Positions 1 to 5,995 of a DNA stretch of 8,739 bases are shown one piece after another (position 1 is the first letter of the stretch; each line of letters begins with the position of its first letter). The stretch covers positions 1 through 8,739 of the forward strand of contig CALGGP010000359.1 in the NCBI GenBank assembly GCA_937915885.1, in the 5' to 3' direction. Origin of the DNA: an uncultured Selenomonadales bacterium (lineage in GTDB: Bacteria > Bacillota > Negativicutes > Selenomonadales > Selenomonadaceae). The notes under the pieces are model-generated. The model was not told where the DNA came from and searched no databases. It worked only from the letters and a program-made list of their open reading frames with translations. A program made the position numbers and the translations under genes.

Positions 1-20
1 CCTTTCTTTTCAACGTACAT
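1..20 (-). CDS. 5' end of an unidentified gene downstream of the lytic transglycosylase
   Basis: An ATG at 18-20 (minus strand) opens a frame reading MYVEKK before the window ends. A GGAGG at 31-35 lies 10 bases upstream, inside the last codons of the lytic transglycosylase gene, and the gap after that gene's stop is only 5 bases. Spacing and placement fit the next member of the same operon. Six codons are far too few to name a product. Confidence 0.45.
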
Positions 21-25
21 TATTT

Positions 26-595
26 TTATTCCTCCGGATCGTAGATTGCCCGGTATTTGAGCCGACATTTGAGCACGCGCTTGACGTAATCGCGCGTCTC
101 CGAATACGGAATCTGATCGATGTCGTCAAAATCGTGCGTCCAACCGTACAGCTCAATCCAATGCCAAACATTTCCGCGCCCCGCATTATACGCCGCCAAC
201 GTCAACACATCGTTGTGATCAAATTCGTCCTGCAGGTCGGCAAGATACCAAATCCCGTATCGAATATTGCGCTCGGGCTCGTAAAGGCGCTTGATATCGT
301 CGAGCGGCTCCTCGTCGAGTTGAGACGCAATCCAATCCGCCGTCTCGGGCATCAATTGCATCAGTCCGACCGCCCCGCTGTGCGACAGCGCCGTCGGCTC
401 AAAATTACTTTCGTTTTTCATGACGGCGATCGCCAAATATTTGTCGACGTGATATTTTTTCGAGTAGAGCTCGACCGCGACGCGATATCGGAACGGATAA
501 AAAACGCCGCGTTGGACCGACGGGTTGAAGGCGATGAATAAGCCCAACGCGATCAGGGCAAAAATAAAAAGCCCGACTTTAAACGAACGGCGCAA
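26..595 (-). CDS. membrane-anchored lytic transglycosylase (SLT domain)
   Basis: Predicted to cleave the MurNAc-GlcNAc bond of peptidoglycan with formation of 1,6-anhydro-MurNAc, outside the cytoplasmic membrane. The 189-residue product has an N-terminal hydrophobic segment (about residues 7-23, after basic residues) acting as anchor or uncleaved signal, then a Slt/MltE-like catalytic domain. Family motifs visible are the catalytic Glu in KNESNF (E62), SGAVGLMQLMP (73-83), AAYNAG (134-139) and ETRDYVKRV (166-174). The nominal start is a TTG at 593-595 with no well-placed ribosome site. The frame stays open upstream and, if one A were removed from the A6 run at 630-635, would join an ATG at 642-644 that overlaps the coaE stop, giving a basic N-terminus beginning MIKFFKRNPF. 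The true start is therefore doubtful. The gene lies 41 bp after coaE and is probably co-transcribed with it. The function of the domain is secure; the exact substrate preference is not visible. Confidence 0.9.
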   Translation of the reverse strand: MRRSFKVGLFIFALIALGLFIAFNPSVQRGVFYPFRYRVAVELYSKKYHVDKYLAIAVMKNESNFEPTALSHSGAVGLMQLMPETADWIASQLDEEPLDDIKRLYEPERNIRYGIWYLADLQDEFDHNDVLTLAAYNAGRGNVWHWIELYGWTHDFDDIDQIPYSETRDYVKRVLKCRLKYRAIYDPEE

Positions 596-636
596 GCGGC
601 GGCGCGAATGCCTAAACGGATTGCGCTTGAAAAAAT

Positions 637-1362
637 TTAATCATCATCGTTCACCTGCGATTCAAAATCGACGCCCATCTTCGCCACGGCAAGTACCGCC
701 TTTCTTTCGGCGTGCATGGCAAGATACTCCGCCTCCTCCTCTTCGATGCTCGGTCCCTGACGCTTTAAATACGGGAACTTCGCAAGCATGAGACGCTGAA
801 CTTTTTTTTTGAGATCGTATCTGGTTTTTGCGTTGTTGATGACGGTGTCGGCTCGGGCGCGCTTCTCGTCGAGCGGCATTTGGGCATTGATGCGCGCGAA
901 CGCCTCGAGATAACTGATCTGATTGCGATACATCAGCCGACGGAATTGCCGCTTGCGATTCACCCACACCACCCAAATTTCGTCCGCCAGATACTCCCAG
1001 CCCGCCTCGAACAGCAGAGGCACGTCGAGCACGGCGATGGGCACGCCGCGCGATTGAATGTCGACGAGCTCTTGTCGAATGCAGTTGAGGATCATCGGAT
1101 GCGTCGTCCGATCGACCCAACGTTTTTCGTTCGGATCGTTGAAGACGATGCACGCGATCGAGCGCCGATCGAGCTTGCCGTCCTCACTAAGAATTTCTTT
1201 GCCGAAATGCTCGACGTAAGCGTTATAAATCGGTTGCCCGGGCTCCGACAGATCATAGACAAAATGATCGGCGCTGACGACTTCGGCGCCGAACTTACGA
1301 ATTTCATACGAAACGACGGTCTTGCCGCAGGCGATTCCGCCCGTCACCGCGAGAATGTACAA
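637..1362 (-). CDS. coaE: dephospho-CoA kinase
   Basis: Catalyses the last step of coenzyme A synthesis, ATP-dependent phosphorylation of the 3'-hydroxyl of dephospho-CoA, in the cytosol. The P-loop reads GGIACGKT close to the N-terminus; other family signatures are SADHFVYD, the HP pair in TTHPMI, DVPLLFEAG, and a lid region around YRNQISYLEAFARINAQMP. I chose the TTG at 1360-1362 because GAGGTGA (1366-1372) sits at proper spacing before it and the product then begins MYILAVTGGIACGKT, as usual for the family. An in-frame GTG at 1369-1371 would give three more residues but overlaps that ribosome site. At about 241 residues it is longer than typical CoaE (roughly 200). The extra is an acidic C-terminal tail (about the last 40 residues, containing EEEEAEYLAMHAERK and ending NDDD). 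The usual GSGKS/ASGKS P-loop has Cys here. It follows the glycosyltransferase stop by 15 bp. Confidence 0.94.
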   Translation of the reverse strand: MYILAVTGGIACGKTVVSYEIRKFGAEVVSADHFVYDLSEPGQPIYNAYVEHFGKEILSEDGKLDRRSIACIVFNDPNEKRWVDRTTHPMILNCIRQELVDIQSRGVPIAVLDVPLLFEAGWEYLADEIWVVWVNRKRQFRRLMYRNQISYLEAFARINAQMPLDEKRARADTVINNAKTRYDLKKKVQRLMLAKFPYLKRQGPSIEEEEAEYLAMHAERKAVLAVAKMGVDFESQVNDDD

Positions 1363-1365
1363 AGC

Positions 1366-1372
1366 AGTCACC
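1366..1372 (-). promoter_or_regulatory. ribosome binding site that sets the coaE start
   Basis: GAGGTGA on the minus strand matches the 16S anti-Shine-Dalgarno end and lies 3 bases upstream of the TTG at 1360-1362. It overlaps the alternative GTG at 1369-1371, so that GTG cannot use it. Confidence 0.6.
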
Positions 1373-1377
1373 TCAAA

Positions 1378-2427
1378 TTATTTGGATTGCGATTGAGCGA
1401 GCAATTTTTTCAAGCGCTCGATTTCCCTCTGCTGCATCTCGAGCTGTAGCCGCCGGACGTTGGCGTTGCTGAACAGGTACGCCAAGAGCGGAATGTTTTC
1501 TTTCGGGTTGGAGTTGAAGATGCGCCGACGGAGAATATCGTCGACTTCGTAGGGTTGCGTGCGCGTGTAAAGTCCGTGCGAGATGATGTTGATGCGGCTC
1601 TGAATGAAATAATCGAGCGCCATATATCGGAACTTCGGATTTTGAATGAAGAACTGCATCGAGCCCATAAAACTGTCCATGACTTTGACGGCTTCTGTTA
1701 GATTGGTGGCGACCTCGAGCGGGTGCCGTCCGCCGTGCGAGAGTGAGTCGTTTCGAGTGCGGTAGATGTAGAAGATATTCGGGACGCGGAGATAATTTTT
1801 CGAGCGGATCAAGCAACAGAACAGAAAAATTAAATCCTCGAAACTGGTCATGTTCGGGAATTTGATGTTGTTTTTGATGAGGAAGTCGCGGCGGAAGAAT
1901 TTATTGCAGGCCCACCATAAAAATTTTTTTTGAGTGAAGCGTTCGACTCGATCACCTAAATCTTCAGTCTCGAGCGTCGGCTCGTTGACGAAGGGTGGAT
2001 TTTGGAAGGTGCGCGGGAAGATTTCATTAGTGCCGTCGGGCATCTCAAAATATTTTTCGGCGTGAACGACTTCGGCGTCAAACTGTTCGGCGAGATTGTA
2101 AATTTCCTCGAGCGCGGTCTTAGTCAAGAGGTCGTCGGAATCGAAAAATGTGATGTACTTGCCGCGCGCGGATTTGAGAGCGAGATTGCGCGGGAGCCCC
2201 GGCGTGCCGGAATTTCTTTTGGTTTTGAGCAATTGAAGGCGCCCGTCAAATTTATCGGCGAGAGATTTTGCCAGCTCGACGGACTGATCGGTGGAGCAGT
2301 CGTCGACGAGAAGTATCTCGTAATCGTCGAAAGTTTGATGGAGCAAACTTTGAAGGCAATCATCGACGTAGCGTTGAGCGTTGTACATAGCGATGATGAT
2401 CGAGACTGCGGGAATTTTATTTGCCAT
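1378..2427 (-). CDS. family 2 glycosyltransferase (second of a tandem pair)
   Basis: Predicted cytosolic, metal-dependent transferase of a sugar from an activated donor to a glycan, teichoic-acid-like or protein acceptor; donor and acceptor cannot be told from sequence. The GT-A fold of 349 residues shows the N-terminal strand PAVSIIIAMYN, the donor-binding VDDCSTDQS (41-49), PRNLALKSARGKYI (79-92), the DxD-type metal site in FFDSDD (D96, D98, D99) and an ED pair at 197-198 that could supply the catalytic base. The last 30 residues (about 320-349) are rich in Leu, Glu, Arg and Lys in a heptad-like pattern and probably form a short coiled coil. The ATG at 2425-2427 has AAGGAG 7 bases upstream. 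It overlaps the stop of the preceding paralog by 11 bp, so translation is likely coupled. The two align without gaps over about 320 residues. No membrane segment is seen. Confidence 0.9.
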   Translation of the reverse strand: MANKIPAVSIIIAMYNAQRYVDDCLQSLLHQTFDDYEILLVDDCSTDQSVELAKSLADKFDGRLQLLKTKRNSGTPGLPRNLALKSARGKYITFFDSDDLLTKTALEEIYNLAEQFDAEVVHAEKYFEMPDGTNEIFPRTFQNPPFVNEPTLETEDLGDRVERFTQKKFLWWACNKFFRRDFLIKNNIKFPNMTSFEDLIFLFCCLIRSKNYLRVPNIFYIYRTRNDSLSHGGRHPLEVATNLTEAVKVMDSFMGSMQFFIQNPKFRYMALDYFIQSRINIISHGLYTRTQPYEVDDILRRRIFNSNPKENIPLLAYLFSNANVRRLQLEMQQREIERLKKLLAQSQSK

Positions 2428-3439
2428 AAATTTTCTCCTTCCGAAGTCGTTCGTTTTCTAGATAAAGGACGTTGACGAGATCGAACAGGTGAGAGGTGAG
2501 CGCGATATTTTCTTCCGGTCTGACGTTGAAAACATTGCGCCTGAGATATTCGTCGATCTCTGCGGCGTCGCTCTGAGCGTAAATATTTTTTGAAACGAGC
2601 CCGACGCGCTGTCGAACAAAAAAATCGAGCAACATATATCGATATCTGCGATTGCGGAGGAAAAAATCTTGGGAGGAGAGAAATTTGTCAAGCACTCGAA
2701 AGACATCGATCATATTGCGTGTGATGTCGAAGGGGTGAGGCGGGTCGTGCGACAGTGAGTCGGGGCGAATTCGATAAATATAAATGACGTTCGGGATGCG
2801 CACATAGTTTTTTGAGTGGACGAGCGCTTGAATAAAAAAACAGAGATCCTCGAACATGTTGACGCGCGGAAATTCGATTTTGTGTTTGATGAGAAAATCG
2901 CGGCGGAAGAATTTATTGCACGCCCACCACAAAAATTTTTTTTGAGTGAAGCGTTCAATACGGTCGCCGATATCATCAGTCTCGAGCGTCGGAGTGTCGA
3001 CCAGAGGCGGCGTTTGAAGTGTGCGGACGAAAATTTGATCGGCGCCGTCCGGCATCTCGTAATAACGTTCGACGTGGACGACTTCAGCGTCAAACTGTTC
3101 GGCGGCGTCGAATAGTTCTTCGATGGCGGTTTTCGTCAAGAGATCGTCGGCGTCGAGATAAGTGATGTATTTGCCGCGCGCGGATTTGAGCGCGAGATTA
3201 CGCGGGAAGCCTGCCGCGCCCGAATTTTTTTTGGTCTTTATTGGAATCAGGCGCCCGCCGAATTTCTCAACGAAGGATTTGACGATGGTCGGAGATTGAT
3301 CGGTGGAGCAATCGTCCGCAACGAGCACTTCAAAATCGTCGAAAGTCTGATGGAGCAGGCTGTTAAGGCAGGGCTCGATGAATTTTTCGGCGTTATACAT
3401 CGGAATGATCACAGACACCGCCGGATTTTTATTCGTCAT
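2417..3439 (-). CDS. family 2 glycosyltransferase (first of a tandem pair)
   Basis: A 340-residue GT-A fold glycosyltransferase, paralog of the next gene. Motifs sit at the same residue numbers: PAVSVIIPMYN at 6-16, ADDCSTDQS at 41-49, DADD (96-99) as the metal site, ED at 197-198. Residues 162-185 are identical in the two proteins, while the C-termini diverge; this copy ends in a short charged helix. I start it at the ATG 3437-3439, preceded by AAGGAG with a 7-base spacer and giving MTNKNPAVS. The frame stays open to 3508, but that extension has no ribosome site and lies in a structured leader. Its final codons (for LRKEKIYGK) contain the ribosome site and start codon of the next gene. The 219 bp gap to polA suggests it may begin its own transcription unit, although I could not pick a convincing promoter. 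Substrate unknown; wall, capsule or glycoprotein decoration are all possible. Confidence 0.9.
   Translation of the reverse strand: MTNKNPAVSVIIPMYNAEKFIEPCLNSLLHQTFDDFEVLVADDCSTDQSPTIVKSFVEKFGGRLIPIKTKKNSGAAGFPRNLALKSARGKYITYLDADDLLTKTAIEELFDAAEQFDAEVVHVERYYEMPDGADQIFVRTLQTPPLVDTPTLETDDIGDRIERFTQKKFLWWACNKFFRRDFLIKHKIEFPRVNMFEDLCFFIQALVHSKNYVRIPNVIYIYRIRPDSLSHDPPHPFDITRNMIDVFRVLDKFLSSQDFFLRNRRYRYMLLDFFVRQRVGLVSKNIYAQSDAAEIDEYLRRNVFNVRPEENIALTSHLFDLVNVLYLENERLRKEKIYGK
2435..2440 (-). promoter_or_regulatory. ribosome binding site of the second glycosyltransferase, inside the first
   Basis: AAGGAG lies 7 bases before the ATG at 2425-2427. It is at the same time part of the codons for Arg-Lys-Glu near the end of the upstream paralog, so the site is coding and regulatory at once. 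Confidence 0.75.
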
Positions 3440-3446
3440 AAATAAT

Positions 3447-3452
3447 CTCCTT
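3447..3452 (-). promoter_or_regulatory. ribosome binding site of the first glycosyltransferase
   Basis: AAGGAG with a 7-base spacer before the ATG at 3437-3439. The surrounding bases (CGGAAGGAGA before TTTATG) almost repeat those before the second glycosyltransferase, so the duplication unit seems to include the initiation region. It decides the start against the longer open frame. Confidence 0.75.
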
Positions 3453-3487
3453 CCGACCCAAAATATTTTTTCCCCGACGGATTGATG

Positions 3488-3526
3488 GGGCGCCGCCGTC
3501 GCTCCCACCCATCGAGCGCGGCGCCC
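3488..3526 (-). other. GC-rich hairpin in the leader of the glycosyltransferase genes
   Basis: GGGCGCCGC at 3488-3496 is the exact reverse complement of GCGGCGCCC at 3518-3526, a 9 bp stem with a 21-base loop. The loop itself contains a CGCTC/GAGCG inner pairing. On the minus strand no T-run follows, so it would be a folded 5' leader about 50 bases before the ATG. On the plus strand a TTTTT at 3530-3534 follows, which is terminator-like, but no plus-strand gene needs one. The stem is clear; a function is not shown. Confidence 0.4.
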
Positions 3527-3580
3527 AACTTTTTATCGAACGTCGACAGCGCCCGCCCCGAGCGCGGCGGCTCTTTTATT

Positions 3581-3597
3581 TGAAAAAATTTTTTTCA
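3581..3597. repeat. A-tract/T-tract palindrome
   Basis: TG, six A, seven T, CA: a near-perfect palindrome downstream of polA. Such tracts bend DNA, and when transcribed from polA the arms could pair weakly. With the similar element at 3612-3626 it may serve as the polA transcript end, but neither is a textbook terminator. Confidence 0.4.
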
Positions 3598-3608
3598 GGG
3601 TGGGCGAG

Positions 3609-3634
3609 CGGGGAAAAATTTTTTCCGAACCCCG
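3609..3634 (-). terminator. possible polA transcript-end hairpin with A/T palindrome
   Basis: CGGGG (3609-3613) pairs with CCCCG (3630-3634) around a 16-base loop. Inside lies a second palindrome, GG, five A, six T, CC (3612-3626). On the minus strand this begins about 25 bases after the polA stop. The weak 5 bp stem and lack of a downstream T-run make termination uncertain. Confidence 0.25.
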
Positions 3635-3641
3635 TTGCCCC

Positions 3642-3669
3642 TAATTATGCATTACGCATTACGCATTGC
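3642..3669. repeat. heptamer tandem repeat across the polA stop codon
   Basis: Two exact copies of GCATTAC (3649-3655, 3656-3662) are flanked by imperfect units (TAATTAT and GCATTGC). The array includes the polA stop (TTA, 3659-3661) and the last codons, so the final residues Asn-Ala are made of repeat sequence. Confidence 0.65.
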
Positions 3670-5995
3670 TTTTCGCCTCTGCCCAATTTTTTCCGACCGC
3701 GATATCGACGTCGAGCTTTACTTTTAAAGCCGCCGCCCCTTCCATAGCCCGCCGCACAATTTCTTTCACTCGATCGAGCTCGCTTTCAACCGTCTCGATC
3801 ACTAATTCGTCGTGCACCTGCAATATCATTCGGCTTTCGAACGGCGCCAAATTTTTTTCCGTCTCGATCATCGCCAACTTGATTATATCCGCCGCCGTGC
3901 CCTGGATCGGAGTGTTCATCGCCATCCGCTCCGCCAGCGCCCGACGGTTAAAGTTTCGATCGTTGATCGTCGGCAACGAACGCCGCCGCCCGAACATCGT
4001 CTCCACATAGCCCAGCCTCCGCGCGGATTCGATCGTCGCGTCGAGATATTTTTTCACGCCGGGATATCGCGCAAAGTACCTTTCAATATACTCCGCCGCC
4101 TCCTTGCGACTTATATTTAACTCCTTCGACAGCCCGTAATCGCTTTGCCCGTAGACGATGCCGAAATTCACCGCCTTTGTCTTGCGACGGAGCTCGGGCG
4201 TGACTTCTTCGATCGGAATGTTGAAAACTTCAGCCGCCGTCCGCGCGTGAACGTCCTGACCACGATTGAAGGCGTCGATCAAATTTTCGTCGTCGGACAT
4301 ATGCGCCAACAGCCGCAATTCGATCTGAGAGTAATCCGCCGACAACAGACAATCAAAGCCTTCGCCCGCCTCGAATAACGAGCGAATTTCGCGCCCCTCG
4401 GGAGTGCGCACGGGAATGTTTTGCAGATTCGGATCGGAACTTGACAATCGCCCTGTCGCCGTCACCGTCTGATTGAAGTGCGTGCGGACGCGATGAGTTT
4501 TCGGATCGATCAGCGGTCTGATGCCGTCGATGTACGTCGAGCGAAGTTTTGACAGCGTCCGATAATCGAGCAGCGCGCCGACAATCGGGTGCTTATCGCG
4601 CAGCTCCGACAAAACTTCCGCGTCCGTCGAAAAGCCGCTTTTGGTTTTCTTGACGGGCGGCAGTTTCAATTGATCGAACAGAATTTCCGACAACTGCTTC
4701 GGCGAATTGATATTGAATGAATGCCCGGCAAGGTCGAAAATATTTTGCTCGATCGATTGAAGGCGCGCGGCAAGTTCTTCGGATTTTTGATCAAGGCGGT
4801 CGATGTTTACAAAAATGCCGCGATCCTCCATATCGGCGAGCACCTTGACGAGCGGCAACTCAATCCGATTATAGAGCTCGATCATATTCTCCGCGCGGAG
4901 TTTTTCCAACAGTTGAGCGCCGACTTCTTTGATCGACGGTCGAAGCGTGACGAGCGCGCCGGGGTTGAGCAGATAATTCATCAGCTCGATATCGTAAATT
5001 TCGGGGGCGTCGAGCGCGACGTTCGCATGAAAAATATTTTTGAGATTGTAGACGAACGGCAGCTCGATCGCATAGGGCGGGAGTTTTTCCTCCTCGACGG
5101 CATTAATCGCGCCGAAAAGATTATCGGCGGCGTCGAAGATCGAATGAATTTTTTTCTTGACAGTCACGAGCGCGAGCCGATTGCAAAAATCGTCGGCGCG
5201 TTGAAAATCGGGCGCGATCGAAAAATTTTCGGGCTCGAAATTTACATCGGGGACGTTTCGATCGATCGTCGCGAGTTTTTTCGACAGGCGCGCGATATCC
5301 TCACCATCGATCAGCTTTTGACGGACGCTTTTCGAGTCGACGGCATTAATCCGATCGTAAATGTTTTCGACGGTGCCGAACCGTTGAATGAGTTTCGCGG
5401 CAGTCTTATCGCCGACGCCCTTGACGCCCGGGATATTGTCGGACGAATCGCCGCGGAGCGCCTTATAGTCGATGAGCTTATCGGGCGCGAAGCCGTACTC
5501 GTCGATGAATTTCTCAACGTCGAAAACGGTGTTCGATGTGGTGTTTCGAGCGAGAATGACTTTGACGGTCGGGCTGATGAGCTGAAGAGCGTCGCGGTCG
5601 CCGGTGACGATGAACGTCTCGAAATTCCGCGCGGAGGCTTGAGCGCTGAGGGTGCCGATGACATCATCCGCCTCGAAATTCTCAACGCCGACGGTCTTTA
5701 TTCCGAGCGCGGCGGCGAATTGATCGAGCAGGGGGAATTGGGCGGCGAGCTCGTCGGGCATTTGATCGCGATTGCCTTTATAGTCGTCGAATAATTGATT
5801 GCGAAAAGTTTTTTTGCCGACGTCGAGAGCGATGGCGGCGGCGGCGGGACGAAGTTCGTCAATGAGCTTGAGAATGATGTTGGCGAAGCCGAAGACCGCG
5901 CCGGTAAGAGTGCCGTTGGGGGCAGTGAGATTGGGCAGGGCGTAGAAGGCGCGATAAAAGACGCTGCTGCCGTCGACCAATAAAAATTTTTTCAT
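3659..5995 (-). CDS. polA: DNA polymerase I with reduced central (exonuclease-like) domain
   Basis: Family A polymerase for gap filling, Okazaki fragment processing and repair. Residues 1 to about 285 form the 5' nuclease: D8, the acidic cluster in ENFEADD (105-111), TGDRDALQL (131-139) and RGDSSDNIPGVKGVG (181-195). Residues about 375-778 form the polymerase: TATGRLSSSDPNLQN near 512-526, motif A DYSQIELR (554-561, metal-binding D554, steric-gate E559), motif B RRKTKAVNFGIVYG (603-616; R603, K607, F611, Y615) and motif C QVHDE (726-730, D729). All polymerase and nuclease catalytic residues appear intact. The segment between them is only about 90 residues, against roughly 130-200 in well-known homologs, and I see no DxE/Dx3D proofreading residues. 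The total of 778 compares with about 830-930 usually. The ATG overlaps the transpeptidase stop by 4 bp, and GAGGA at 6005-6009 is 9 bases upstream. The last codons lie in a heptamer repeat. Confidence 0.97.
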   Translation of the reverse strand: MKKFLLVDGSSVFYRAFYALPNLTAPNGTLTGAVFGFANIILKLIDELRPAAAAIALDVGKKTFRNQLFDDYKGNRDQMPDELAAQFPLLDQFAAALGIKTVGVENFEADDVIGTLSAQASARNFETFIVTGDRDALQLISPTVKVILARNTTSNTVFDVEKFIDEYGFAPDKLIDYKALRGDSSDNIPGVKGVGDKTAAKLIQRFGTVENIYDRINAVDSKSVRQKLIDGEDIARLSKKLATIDRNVPDVNFEPENFSIAPDFQRADDFCNRLALVTVKKKIHSIFDAADNLFGAINAVEEEKLPPYAIELPFVYNLKNIFHANVALDAPEIYDIELMNYLLNPGALVTLRPSIKEVGAQLLEKLRAENMIELYNRIELPLVKVLADMEDRGIFVNIDRLDQKSEELAARLQSIEQNIFDLAGHSFNINSPKQLSEILFDQLKLPPVKKTKSGFSTDAEVLSELRDKHPIVGALLDYRTLSKLRSTYIDGIRPLIDPKTHRVRTHFNQTVTATGRLSSSDPNLQNIPVRTPEGREIRSLFEAGEGFDCLLSADYSQIELRLLAHMSDDENLIDAFNRGQDVHARTAAEVFNIPIEEVTPELRRKTKAVNFGIVYGQSDYGLSKELNISRKEAAEYIERYFARYPGVKKYLDATIESARRLGYVETMFGRRRSLPTINDRNFNRRALAERMAMNTPIQGTAADIIKLAMIETEKNLAPFESRMILQVHDELVIETVESELDRVKEIVRRAMEGAAALKVKLDVDIAVGKNWAEAKSNA

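Larger units (their letters stand above)
3440..3658. other. intergenic region between polA and the glycosyltransferase genes
   Basis: This 219 bp stretch has no credible gene. It holds the GC-rich hairpin, two A-tract/T-tract palindromes and part of a heptamer repeat that runs into polA. I looked for a minus-strand -35/-10 pair and for a classical polA terminator (GC stem followed by a T-run) and found neither convincingly. Confidence 0.7.

Noticed and set aside
880..1449. Plus-strand open frame opposite coaE
   Set aside because: Antisense to conserved kinase motifs with no start signal. The same applies to plus-strand frames opposite the glycosyltransferases (2002-2475) and the transpeptidase (5999-6547, Ser/Phe-rich low complexity).
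3440..3508. N-terminal extension of the first glycosyltransferase (start near 3508)
   Set aside because: No ribosome site, codes through the GC hairpin, and the paralog starts exactly at the equivalent of 3439, where a strong AAGGAG site exists.
4721..5794. A 357-codon plus-strand open frame opposite polA
   Set aside because: It lies entirely antisense to well-conserved polA, has no ribosome site or recognisable domain, and is the expected shadow of codon bias in this GC-rich gene.
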